A program made the position numbers and the translations under genes. 64,000 bases of DNA from Prorocentrum cordatum (lineage: Eukaryota; Sar; Dinophyceae; Prorocentrales; Prorocentraceae), in assembly GCA_963575745.1 (NCBI GenBank), contig CAUYUJ010002114.1:363005-427004 (forward strand), given 5' to 3'. The notes below the pieces were generated by a model that did no database searches, was not told the DNA's origin, and was given only the letters and a program-made list of their open reading frames with translations. Of the stretch, positions 1 through 9,655 are shown in pieces; the first letter of the stretch is position 1, and every line of letters begins with the position of its first letter.

Positions 1-238
1 TGCAGCGTTACTGAGTCCCAGCGGGGCGCGCGAGTCCTCGGTTCAAAAGGCCGACTGCCCCGCAGCCAGCGCCTGAGAATACTTGGCCTACTGTAGGTGC
101 CATGGGTATCTGTCCCCGCCCCCTTCGATCAGCCCCAATTGTTCGGGATGTGCCCGCCCCCCCATCTCGAATGCACCTTGAGGCTCGCGCGCTGCTGAGC
201 GTCCCCGAAACAGCAACAGCACTAGCATCGCGGGATCC

Positions 239-3200
239 TCAGTCCCGTCTCTTCTTCTTCTTGCGCGGATTGGCGCCCCCCCCCCCCATTGGCGGCCACC
301 TGCTTGTGCAAAGTCTCGTTGCTCTTCATGGTCGTCTGCAGGGTGTGGTTGAGCGACTCGCCCAGTTTCTCGCGCGGGGCGGGGCGCGGAAGGATGGGGG
401 GGGAATTGGTCGGGAAGGGGGAGGGGGAAGGGGGTGACAGATAGGGTGCGACCGAGCAAATGGGGGGCACGATGATAAGGAGGATGAGGGGGGAGGAGGA
501 GGAGGAGGAGGGGAAGAGGAGGAGGAGGAGGACGAGGAGGAGGAGGAGGAGGAGGATCGATGGGGGGAGGCTCGAGGAGGAGGGAGCTCGAGGGAAGAGA
601 CATGGGGGAGATCGAGGAGGGTGGCAGGGTGGGAGTCAAACGACAATGGGGGGGGGGGGGGGGGGGGGGGGGGGAGCGAGCCCCCCCCTCCCAGACTCGG
701 CCGCGCGCCCCCGCTGGCGAGCCGCCCTTGAGTTTCTCCAGGTTCGCTTTGTTGATCGCCACTTCGATCTCGCTGTCCTTCATGGATTTCTTGGCCTCTC
801 ACATATGGGGGGGGGGGGGGGGCGGACAGACGCGGCGCCCCCCGTTCCGAGCGGTGGGGATGGATGGGCAGAGGGCGGGGGTCGGAGCACCTCCACACCC
901 TCACCCCTCCCCATATCCATCCACCTTCCCCTCGTCAACCCCTCCTCCATATTCTCATCCTCCACTCCTCATCTCACCCCCTCCACTTATTAGTCGGCGT
1001 CGGCGCCGTCGACGCCATCGGTTCAAGTGTGGGGACCTGCCCCAACTCTTGGCCCTGCATGAGCTTCTGCAACACGGCGTTGGACTTCACACTGGTCTCC
1101 AGCTCCTTCACCTTGGTTTGGATCGACCCCGGGATCACTGGAGCGTTCGCCCAGGCCCACTCCGCGCCGTCGGTCGCGTTGTCCTGGATCGTCTGCTCCA
1201 GCGACTTCGCGCTCGACAGCGCGCTCTGCAAGCTCGCCGCGACCCTGCGAGCAGCAAGCAACAACTTCGCGGCCTCAGACTGTTCCTATTTGGGACGGGG
1301 GGTATCGCATTCTTCATCGCCGCCTGGAGGGGTTTGATCATGACCCCCCGTGGTTGATGGCCCAGGAATGACGCGGGCAGCTGGCCTCTTCACGGCGGCC
1401 ATGCTCTCGTTGGACCCCCGCTGGATCTCCGACTCCTCCTAGCGCTTGTTGAAATTCTCGGACCACTCCTGGCTGAACCACATGAACTTCACCGAGTCGT
1501 TTTGCTCGTCGACGCGGACGAAGGGCCACCCCAGTGATATGCACCTGCTCGCCGTCTTGTAGCAGTCCTTGATCGTCTGCTCGTCCCACTGGCCGCGCGG
1601 CCCCCCGTCCTCGTAGCACATCCTGAGGAAAGAGACGGGCTTGCCCTTGGTTGTCCAGCTCTCGTCCACCGAGGTGGTGTAGGTCCGCGCGCGCTCGATG
1701 GCGCCCTTGTGCTGCTTCTTCACCCAGGCCGTCTTCCACTCGTCCTCGTCGGTGGCAATGGAGAACTGCTTCTTGATATTCGGCTTCTTCATGTCGCGCT
1801 GCCACCGCTGACCCAGCGCCGAGCGCATGGTGAAGGCAAAGGTCTCGTCCTCGACGCACGCAATCACCTGCTTGTCGCCTTTCTCGAAGCGCCTAGCATC
1901 TGCAGCGTCGTCCTTCGCCTGCGCAGCGGCCGCGAGAGTGGCGCCAGCGTCGCCGCCAGCTGCGGGAATGAACTTCTCGCGGCGCTCGCTCTGCACAAGC
2001 CCCTCCAGCTGACCCACCAACTGATCCTGGCACGTGTCGGCCAAGGTCTTCTCGGGCGTGTCGGTGCTCCTGCTGGGGCCACGACTCTAGTTTTATTGAA
2101 CGTGATGCTTTTTTATATTGGGAGGTTGTTCATGTAAACTGTGTATGTTGTAGCTATTTGACTAAATGTCGTGTTGTACTGTGTTATGATGGCGCTCATA
2201 TCTGAGGTGTTGCTGGAGTTTACTTGACACCAGTGCGGCAGCTCCTCGGACCCCCGATCTGCGCCAGCGGGGTCTTGCACTGCGACGGGGTGTGCGCGCC
2301 ATCTCCGACGTCAGACAGCGCCGCCGAAACTCGGCACCCGCCGCGCGGCGCGCCTGGGCGGCGGGTCGACCATCTGCAAAGAGGCAACTGCGTGCTTCCG
2401 AGACAGGTCCATCTTCTCCTCGACTGTCATCGGGGGGTCTGCCGACGAGATCTTCTTCTTCTTCTTCTTGATCGGCTTCGGCGCTGCGCTAGACGGTTGC
2501 TGGCGCGTGCGCGCGGGCGCGCCACTCCCCGCCAGACTCGGGGCAGGCGCGCCGCTCCCCGCCAGACTCGGGGCAGGCGGCGGGGCAAGGCTCGCCGGCT
2601 TGCCCTGGGGATCGCCAGCGCCCTCCGCGGGACTGGGCTCAGCCTTCGCAGAGACGCTCGCCACTGACGGCAAGTCTATGCTCACATAGGCCTCGTCTCT
2701 CCATCGCCCCCTCAGGCAGAGGGGGGTGGAGGAGATCGAACGATGGACTTTTCCCGTGGCACGCGCCTCTGAGGAATCAGGAACCTGCCTCCTCTTCTTG
2801 CTGCGCCTCGACAACAGCGGCGCCTCGTCGCTGTCGACGACGTTCTGCAGCGGCACCTCGTCGCTGTCGGCCTTGGAGTCCTCGACCCGACTGTCTCTGC
2901 GGGGTGTCGCCATGGCCTGCAGGCACTGCATGTAGGAGTCCTGGCGGTCGGGGTACCCGTGCTTCTCGTACCACTCCTGCCCCATGTTGCACCGCGTCTT
3001 GGGCGATGCAGCAAGCCACGCAGCGCCCCAGTTACCCCACTCCTCCACCGCCTCCTTCTGTTCGACCAGGCCGATGTCACACGTGTCGCCGTCCATCATG
3101 GCATCGGTGCCCAGCGCGCCATGATCGCCGGGGGCGGTGGGCAGCGCCTCCTCAGTGGCCGATGGGCCCGCCTCGTCAGTGTCTGATGGGCAGTCTGGAA

Positions 3201-3339
3201 CGCCCCTCGAGTCCGTTAGACTCTGCCTCTTGGCTTCAGCCATGTCTGGGCTCTCCTCGGTCTGCGACTCCCCGACGAACACGACCGAACTGCCTGCGGG
3301 GGCGGGCGGGCGACGCGCGCGCGCCGTGGCCCCCGCCAT
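239..3339 (-). CDS. Multi-exon protein of unknown function, interrupted by stops
   Basis: I do not recognise a named function. From the ATG at 3339 the N-terminal third is Ser/Pro/Glu-rich with basic patches (KKKKKK near 2460-2470). A 2069-986 exon encodes a charged domain (WQRDMKKPNIKKQF, then SFLRMCYEDGGPRGQWDE, then WFSQEW) followed by an Ala/Gln/Glu coiled coil. Two short exons (797-739 and 371-239) end in NPRKKKKRRD and TGA. Introns are placed at 2073-2223, about 798-985 and 372-738. One reading frame runs from 2044 to 986 without an indel but contains TAG at 1439-1441 and 1286-1288. A TGA also occurs at 2311-2313, and the final exon needs a 1-bp change in a G12 run (286-297) to reach its stop. 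The domain order resembles, from memory only, a large dinoflagellate family of unknown function. It could be a pseudogene, a gene with recoded stops, or a poorly polished gene. Confidence 0.6.
372..738 (-). other. Microsatellite-filled intron flanked by an 8-bp direct repeat
   Basis: GAGAAACT occurs at both boundaries (731-738 and 364-371 on the plus strand, as AGTTTCTC). Removing one copy plus the interior joins ANL-EKL-GESLNHT into a continuous coiled coil. The interior is (GGA)n with a 27-bp G run at 648-674. The flanking duplication is what an inserted intron (introner) with a target-site duplication would leave. The exact splice bases are ambiguous within the repeat. Confidence 0.5.
2073..2223 (-). 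other. AT-rich GT-AG intron
   Basis: The donor is GTAAAC and the acceptor is GTGGCCCCAG (a second CAG follows, so the acceptor may lie 3 bp further on). The interior is far richer in A and T than the flanking exons. It lies between the Ser/Pro-rich exon and the WQRDMKKP domain exon of the 239-3339 gene. Confidence 0.6.
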
Positions 3340-3773
3340 CGCCGCCCCCAGGAGGCCCCAAGAGGCGCCAAGATGGCCCCAAGAGGCGCCCAGGAGGCCC
3401 CAAGAGGCGCTGCTTGACTATCTGTCTCTTCCTCCCTCCCCCCGTCAGCTCTCATGGGCATTATTCGTAGATGGGCTGGCGGGGGTGCTTTTTTTGTTCG
3501 GCGGCCCGCAAGGAAGGGCCCAGGGGGCGGGTCAATGCTGGTGGGGATGCGCGAAGCGTCAATAATTAAGTTGCAGGGGTCGGATAGTAGAGGAGGTGTT
3601 TTAAAGCCCCTCCTCCTCACCCACGCGTCTCTCCCTACATTCTCCGCCTCTCCCTAGTCCTCCTCGTCGCCCCCATCGCCCCTCTCCTTCGCCCCCCCCC
3701 CCTCTCCACCCCAATCCCCCTTATCATCTAACCTCGCCCGACCGCCCGCCACCATCTCCCCGATAACCCCCCT
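3340..3773. other. Intergenic repeats between divergent genes
   Basis: Positions 3350-3415 carry CCCCAAGAGGCG-type short repeats, also found near 41.5, 55.4 and 63.6 kb. The rest is C-rich with no gene seen. It is the divergent 5' space between the minus gene ending at 3339 and the plus gene beginning after 3793. Confidence 0.5.
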
Positions 3774-3793
3774 CCGTAGCTATAAGGCTCAAG
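3774..3793 (+). promoter_or_regulatory. Degenerate dinoflagellate spliced-leader relic
   Basis: CCGTAGCTATAAGGCTCAAG keeps both ends of the dinoflagellate SL (CCGTAGC and GGCTCAAG), with the central CATTTT changed to TATAA. It lies 4 bp before the first ATG (3798) and 55 bp before the preferred start (3849) of the next gene. SL sequence is added to mRNA by trans-splicing, so a genomic copy at a gene's 5' end usually marks a reverse-transcribed, reintegrated mRNA. Confidence 0.6.
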
Positions 3794-3848
3794 CTAGATG
3801 TGCGCCCGCCAGACCGCGCCGCTACGGCATGCCCGACGCCGGGCATCG

Positions 3849-4295
3849 ATGGCCCCAAAGCAGCGCCCAGCCCCACAGGCCGCCCCGAAGGCCGCCGCCA
3901 AGCAGGCCGCCGCCCCGAGGGCCGCCGCCAAGAAGCCCGACCTGAAGAAGCAGGAGATCGACGGCCGCCAGCACGACTACAAGAAGGGCTTCTACGAGCA
4001 GAAGATCTGGCCCACGAGGTGCAAATCCGAGGGTTGGGAGGGGCAGCTCCGCGAGTTCCACTGGGTCGGGGGCGAGCGCGCGAAGGAGGTCTGGAGGTGG
4101 GCGCCGCCGAACCACGCCCAGCAGACGCCCGACGCCCAGCAGACGCCCGACGGCCAGCAGACGCCCGACGGCAAGCAGACGGAGGTGGACCGCAAGCGCA
4201 AGCGCGGAGGCCCGACGCCCGCGGGCCCCAAGCGCAAGACCAAGGCAAAGGGCAAGGCAGAGGGCAAGGCAAATGGCAAGGGCAAGCACAGCTGA
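3849..4295 (+). CDS. Small lysine/alanine-rich basic protein
   Basis: This is an intact single-exon ORF ending in TGA. It encodes MAPKQRPAPQAAPKAAAKQ, a central charged segment rich in aromatic residues (DYKKGFYEQKIWPTRCKSEGW), a four-fold QQTPDG/QQTPDA repeat, and a strongly basic tail of KGKAEGK units. The composition resembles H1-like or other DNA-binding basic proteins, but no domain is recognised. An in-frame ATG at 3798 would add 17 residues. The 3849 start is preferred because MAPK begins the regular K/A pattern. An SL relic just upstream and the absence of introns fit a retroposed gene. It lies opposite in strand to both neighbours. Downstream (4296-4430) are GCCCGACGC-type short repeats. 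Confidence 0.6.
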   Translation: MAPKQRPAPQAAPKAAAKQAAAPRAAAKKPDLKKQEIDGRQHDYKKGFYEQKIWPTRCKSEGWEGQLREFHWVGGERAKEVWRWAPPNHAQQTPDAQQTPDGQQTPDGKQTEVDRKRKRGGPTPAGPKRKTKAKGKAEGKANGKGKHS

Positions 4296-4817
4296 GCTAC
4301 GCCTGAACCGGACGCGCCTGCCCGACGCCCGAGCCCGACGCGCCTGCCCGACGCGCGCGTCTCAGAGCAGCCTCGGCCCGACGCCTCGGCCCGACGCCTC
4401 GGCCCGACGGCCCTCGGCCAGCCTACTAAAAAAGGGAACCAACTCACGGCCAGAGCCCTCGACCCCGTCTGTCGGCGGGATTTTCGCGAGCCAGATCGAT
4501 CGGCGAGAATCCCGAGGTCGATCTGAAACGGGGGAAATTTATCACCGCTCCCAACGTCCACCTCCTCGGTCCCCCGTTCCTCCTCATCGATCGCCTTCCT
4601 CACCTCGCGCCGTGGCCCTCGCTATCATGCCCCTCCCCCTCCCTTCCCCCATCCTCTTCCGAGTGTGCCCTCACCCCCCCCCTGGGCATGCCGCGCCTCG
4701 CTCGTCCCCGTCGGCGTCGGGCGGGCCCGCCGCCGCCGCCGCCGCGGCAGCCGCGCCGCCGCCCCGGGGCGGGCATCGGCCGGACTCTCGCTCAGCTGGC
4801 TGTCCATCCTGCACTAC

Positions 4818-4955
4818 CGACGCGTCATCGATGCGTCATCGATGCGTCATCGATGCGTCACCGATGACACCCTGACCAGACGGCGCTGGCGCGCGTCGCC
4901 AGGTGTCACCAGGGCGTCATCGGCGACGCATCGATGACGCATCGATGACGCGGCC
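4818..4955. repeat. Foldback element built from CGATGCGTCAT repeats
   Basis: The left arm is several copies of GCGTCATCGAT. The right arm (4921-4955) is the inverted complement, ATCGATGACGC. About 60 bp separate the arms, giving a long imperfect hairpin. No ORF of interest lies inside. Confidence 0.7.
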
Positions 4956-5085
4956 GTCTGTCAAGCCGTCATCCAATATGCCTCATCCCTGAGAGGCGTG
5001 TTCTGACCAGAATTCGAGGACCGTCTAGCTGCGGCGACGAGGACGCCCAGGAGGTTCAGAAAGCGCGAAAAACAAACCTAACTCA

Positions 5086-5205
5086 TCCTCCTCGCTCCTC
5101 CTCCACTCCTCCTCCTCCTCCTCCTCCTCCTCCTCCTCCTCCTCCTCATCGTCATCGTCATCCTCATCCTCATCCTCCTCCTCCTCCTCCCCCTCCTCCT
5201 CCTCC
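5086..5205. repeat. (CCT)n/(CAT)n microsatellite
   Basis: A CCTCCT tract grading into CATCGT and CATCCT units. It creates spurious poly-Glu reading frames on the minus strand. The rest of 4956-5786 holds no recognisable gene. Confidence 0.85.
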
Positions 5206-5786
5206 GCATCCCCCCCCCTCGTCTGCTGGTTTCTGCCACCGCGAGCCGTTCGGCGCCGGTCTCTGCTAGACGACGCTCTCGACCCAACGACCCATGGATT
5301 GGATTTCGCGCCGCGGGTCGAGGCGAACGCGGCCGCGCGCTCAACCTCGGGCGCCCGCGCCAGCACCAGACAGCTAGAGCGGCGAGGGCAGGGCGTGGCG
5401 ACGACGACGGCGACGATGGCGACGGTGACGGGGAAGCGGCGGGTGGCCAAGTTGAGAAGGATGGGGCGAGGCATCATCAGCAGGGGAATCACACCATGGG
5501 GGACAGACGACGCGTCAGGACAGAGCGAATGAGGGAACGCAGAGAGGCGAATATTCGGGAACAATCGCGCGAGCGACTGCTGCGGCTCGCGTGCGCGCGC
5601 TCTGTCGCGCGCGCTGCGACTGGCACGGCTGCCAAGGCCTGCAGTGCTTGCAACAGCCCTCTGTGGGGCTCCACGCCGTGCATGCTCGACCCTCCCTGAG
5701 GCCCGCGTTCCCTGTTCCCCTGTCCAGCCTCTGCCTCGATCGCGAGGCTGCGCGAGAGCACCGCGGCCGCAACCCGAGCTCGGCAC

Positions 5787-7562
5787 TCACGACACGCCAG
5801 AGAGGCTGGCCAACATCGAGAACATGTTGTCCACGGGGGGGCCATCAATCTGCTCGTGGTCAGACGGCTCCTGCTCCTGGGTCGCAGCCGACGGCCGCTT
5901 CTGGGCAGCTGCGGGCCTCTTCTTGGCAGCCTCGGCCGTCTGCTCCGCCGCCGCTGGTTTCTTCCTCTGTGAAGGCTCGCCCTTCTCTGAGTCCTCGGCG
6001 TCGTCCTCCTCCTCGCCCTCCTCATCCTCGAGCTCCTCCTCTTCCTCTTCGCCCTCTGCGTCGGTGTCGGCGGCGCCCGCGCCGTCCGGGTCGTCTTCGT
6101 CATCCTCTGGATCGTCATCGGCGTCATCTGCAGGCTCGCCACCCCCACCGGACTGCGCGCCAGCCGCCCGCGCGGGCCGCTCGGCCTTCCCGCGCTTGGC
6201 GGACGGCGGGTCGGCGCTAGCAGGCCGCTTCGCCATCCCCCCGCAACGGCGCTCCACGACCTCCTTCGCCTTCGCCTTGAGGCCCTTCACCGTCAGCTTG
6301 CCGTGCGCCATCTGCTTCACCCAGCTCTTGGCGAGCTCTCGAGCTTCTTGTTCTGGAACGTGTTTGGAGGCCAGCTGCTGCTCCTGGCTGCCGTCGACTG
6401 TCACCGCGACGCCAGGGTTGTCCTTGTCGAGCTGCTTCAACTGGGCGACGTACTTCACGCCATCCTTCTCGATCGTCAAGAGCTTCAGGGCGGCCTTCGC
6501 CGAACCAGCTGCAGTCTTCCGGCCGCGCCACGCCGACACCGTGAGCATGGGCAGCTCCACGTCGTAGCCGTCTGGCCACTTTGCCCGCGCGAAGTGGTGG
6601 CCCTTGGCGCCCTCCGCGCAGTAGATCTCCTCGCACGGCTCAGCGATCTTGCCCGCCTTCGACTTCCTGAACGCCATCTGCTGCGTAGAGTCGTACTCCA
6701 CCTTGAAATGCTGCGTCTCTGCAGGCTTCGGCATGGCCGCCGGCGCGCCACCTTCGCATCCGCTTTGTTTGGCCCTGAGGTTCTGCAACCATTGCGGCAC
6801 CTTGCCACCAGTCTTCTCCTTCTTGAGGGCGTCGTACATGTGGCGGAACATCGACCGTATCATGTTCGTCTGCTTCTCCGACCACTCTTCGATGACGCCT
6901 TTGTCGAGGTCCTTGAGGTAGTCGATATCCTCTGCGACCTTCTCGAATGCCTGCTTGCAGGCCTTCTCGGTGAAAGCCAGGTTCGGCGCCGGGCTCTCCG
7001 CTGCGGCAATGAACTGGGCAGGGCCCCAATCGCCCCCCCCCCCCCCCTACCGCCATCTTTCTCCTCAACCTCATCCCCCCCTTCCAACTCCCCCTCCCTC
7101 CTCCTCCTCATCCTCATCCTATTGCACCTCCTCCTCCCTGCTCTCCTCATCCTCCTCCTCCTCATCCATCCGCGTCCCCCATATGTCCCCCGCCCTCCTC
7201 TCCCCCCATCACCCCTCCTTCCCCGCCCTCATCGATCGTCCACCTCGCACCTCGCCCCTTCCTCGCCACCATGCCCTTCCCCCCTCCCCTCCGAGCTCGC
7301 CTACCCCCCGCGCCCCGCCCACCCCCGCCTCCGTGATGCGGGGGGCGGGGGGGGGGCGGGCCGATCGCACTCCGCCCACCCATTGCCCCCATGGCGGGGG
7401 CAACGCGGGCGGGGGGGGGGGGGGATCGGGCGCGGTCGGGTTGGATTCGACTACCTTCGCGTGGCGCAGCACCTCCTCGACGCACGAGCCATCGAACTTG
7501 TCTCGACCTGGCTTGTCGCCGTACTTTCACCAGGAATCGCTGGTCACGAACTCCTTCAACAT
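5787..7562 (-). CDS. Two-exon Lys/Ala-rich acidic protein of unknown function
   Basis: Exon 1 (7562-7455) encodes MLKEFVTSDSW, a TGA (7527-7529), then KYGDKPGRDKFDGSCVEEVL. Exon 2 (7013-5787) encodes a helical domain (EKACKQAFEKVAEDIDYLKD, DKGVIEEWSEKQTNMIRSMF, KVPQWLQNLRAKQSG), a globular middle with ATG-free coding to VERRCGGMAKRPA, a long acidic run of Asp/Glu, and KKRPAAAQKRPSA-type repeats near the C-terminus. A GT-AG phase-0 intron (7014-7454) separates them. The stop is TGA at 5787-5789, but the overlapping GTGAGT could be a donor to a further exon. An SL relic at 7685-7701 lies upstream on the same strand. Such KRPAAA proteins are, from memory, common in dinoflagellates, with unknown role. 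The TGA in exon 1 may be CGA to TGA decay, or translation may start downstream of it. Confidence 0.6.
7014..7454 (-). other. GT-AG intron in the SL-tagged gene
   Basis: The donor is GCGAAG/GTAGTCG and the acceptor is CTGCCCAG/TTCATT. It is phase 0, and the frame is open on both sides. The interior is GC-rich with G/C homopolymers and CCTCAT microsatellite. Confidence 0.65.
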
Positions 7563-7684
7563 GGAGGCGATGGCCTCGTGGTCACTGTAGCGCTCGCGCC
7601 TCGGCCGACATCGGCCTCGCCGCGGCCTCGCCGCGGCCCCGCCGCGGCCTCGCCGCGGCGCGCGCGCCGCGGCGCCAACCAGAC

Positions 7685-7701
7685 AGCCAAAATGGCTATG
7701 G
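7685..7701 (-). promoter_or_regulatory. Spliced-leader relic (16 of 17 bp)
   Basis: The minus strand reads CCATAGCCATTTTGGCT, one change from the SL sequence CCGTAGCCATTTTGGCT. It then diverges (GTCTGG in place of CAAG). It sits about 120 bp 5' of the start of the 5787-7562 gene, separated by GCCGCGGCGAG repeats that may be old 5' UTR. Confidence 0.75.
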
Positions 7702-7742
7702 CGATGAAGCGGCGACGAGGTGAACGACAAGGTGGGCAAGGA

Positions 7743-7895
7743 AGTGAACGGATCCGAGCGTGAGCGAGTCCGAGTGTCCTGAGTGCGAATGAGTGTCTGA
7801 GCGTGGGCGAGTCTGAGTGTGAGCGAGTCTGAGTGTCCTGAGTGTGAGCGAGTCTGAAAGCGAGCGAGTCTGAGTGTGAGTGAGTCTGCGCGGCT
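7743..7895. repeat. Minisatellite of CACTCAGACTCG units
   Basis: GAGTCTGAGTGTGAGC-type units repeat across about 150 bp. The same unit, in the opposite orientation, forms the arrays at 60.2-60.5 and 61.2-61.8 kb. Confidence 0.8.
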
Positions 7896-7909
7896 GAGGA
7901 GCCGAGTCT

Positions 7910-7973
7910 TTAAGTAGGAAGGCGCTGGAAGCAGATTGGCAGTGGTTCCAGAAATACATACTTTCAACGACCG
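7910..7973. repeat. Short foldback element, AAGTAGGAAGGCGCTGGAA family
   Basis: It begins TAAGTAGGAAGGCGCTGGAA and ends AATACATACTTTCAACGACCGA, with partly inverted ends (GAAGTAGG and CCTACTTTC in better copies). Related copies lie at 39157-39206 and 57673-57833. Confidence 0.65.
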
Positions 7974-7984
7974 ACCTGCAGCGC

Positions 7985-8218
7985 CGGGGATCGGGAGGGG
8001 GGGGGAGGGTGAATTGCCGATGGGGTCGGAGGAATGAGGAACTGAGGAGGAGGAAGAAGAGGGGGAGGAGGAGAAGGAGGAGGAGGCGGGGGGGATGAGA
8101 GAGGAGGGGGAGGAGGAGGGAGGATGAGAGGGGGAGGAGGAGGAGGAGGAGGGGGATCGAGGATGAGGAGGGTAGGGGGGGGGGGGGGAGAGATCGACGA
8201 CGACGACGACGACGGCGA

Positions 8219-8270
<52 letters not shown>

Positions 8271-8275
8271 AACGA
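7985..8275. repeat. (GGA)n then (ACG)n/(GGC)n microsatellite
   Basis: A purine-rich GGA tract with a G run near 8175 passes into ACGACG and GGCGGC triplets. No gene is seen from 7702 to 8640. Confidence 0.85.
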
Positions 8276-8639
8276 CGCGGCCCGCCTGCGGGCCCCGCCG
8301 AGGATGAGCGCGCCGGCGGCGGCGACATCGCGGCCGCCGGCCGCGCCCGGCCCGCGCGGACCCACCGGGCCCGCGCGGGCGCCGTGAGCGGCGAGTAATC
8401 GCGCCCCATCAGAGAAAGTGGCCCCGAGGGAAGGCACATAGAAAGTGGTGGAGAAGGGGATGAGATGACGAGGATAAAGAGCGGGGGGGAAATGTGGAGG
8501 AAACAAAGAGGATGAGAAGGAAGCAGGAGGAGAAGGGGATAATGATAGGAAGAACGGGTGAGGGAGACGGGGAGGGGGTAAGAGGATGATAATGACGGGG
8601 GAGGATAAAATGCGGGGAAACGCGGATAAGGGGAGTAAA

Positions 8640-9420
8640 AAAGATACTGGATATTAAGATGACAAGAGGATTTTGGTTGGCAGGGCCCAACAGAATAAGC
8701 ATAAATACTAGTAGTCGTAGTCGTATAGTAGTTGGGTATCATCATGAGCGGCAATAACTGAAAATACCCACATCTACATGTTATAGTAGCACTTGAAGTA
8801 TTATTACAAGACTTGAGCCTTATTTTAAGACTGGAGTCTTATTCTAAGACTTGAGTGCTCAAGATCATCTCCACCGCTGTTTTTAGCAATCCGTGGACCT
8901 CTGGGGTATGAGCACGCGCGCGCGGGGGCGGGCGCGGGCCTTTTTCCTCTCCGAACCACGAATAGCTGCACAGAGCCAAGCATGTGTCTGCGTATGTGGT
9001 TTTATCCACAGATGCCTCTTCCTTCTCTTCTTAGTATTGGTATGATCAATACTGTTCGTATTAGTAATAGCAACCCCAATCGCCAGTGCCACCATTATTT
9101 TTATTATGCTTATTCGTATTAGTGGTATCAGTACCATTCGTTTGCGCTTTCTTCGTTTTATGTTTAGGGTACTAGTATGAGCGTTCGCACTAGCATTCTT
9201 ATTCTCAGTATAGCATTCATATGAGCATTCGGATTAGTAGTATTAGTCGCACGTGCTTTTCGAACTACGTCTGTTGCGAGTGGAATGTTAATTCGCAGTT
9301 TTCTTGGTTCACTATATATTATGAGATTTGACACTGCTATTAATTACCATCGGGAATGTTCGAATTGTTACTCAATACTTCATGCTTTTAATCTACGGTT
9401 CTACGTAATATCAATGCGCG
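8640..9420. other. AT-rich intergenic island
   Basis: Base composition drops sharply in GC relative to both sides. It contains loose repeats of TATTAGTA and AAGACTTGAGTCTTA. No coding frame or RNA gene was recognised. It separates the minus-strand block (below 7.7 kb) from the plus-strand block (from 9.66 kb). Confidence 0.6.
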
Positions 9421-9429
9421 TCTCGGTGT

Positions 9430-9545
9430 TCCTCCTCCTCCTTTCCTCGTCCTCCTCTTCCTCATGTTCCTCCTCTCCCCCCTCCTCATCCTCATCCTTA
9501 TCCCCCCCCCCCCCTTCCCTCCCCCCCCCCCCCTCCCCCCCCCCC
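9430..9545. repeat. (CCT)n and poly-C tract
   Basis: CCTCCT units run into long C homopolymers just 5' of the first gene of the plus-strand block. Confidence 0.85.
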
Positions 9546-9655
9546 TCCTTCGGCCTGCGCCGCGGCCGCCTGAGCTCGCAAACGCGACGTTTTACTGCGC
9601 GCCCGCAGGGCCCGAGCGCGCCAGCCGCGCCAGGCGCGGGGCCGGTGCGCCAGCC

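Noticed and set aside
5025-5786. Acidic poly-Glu frame on the minus strand
   Set aside because: The Glu run is the CCT microsatellite, and flanking residues lack coherent protein features.
8800-8830. GGCTCAAG on the minus strand as another spliced-leader relic
   Set aside because: Only 8 bp match, and the site is within a local AAGACTTGAGTCTTA repeat that explains it.
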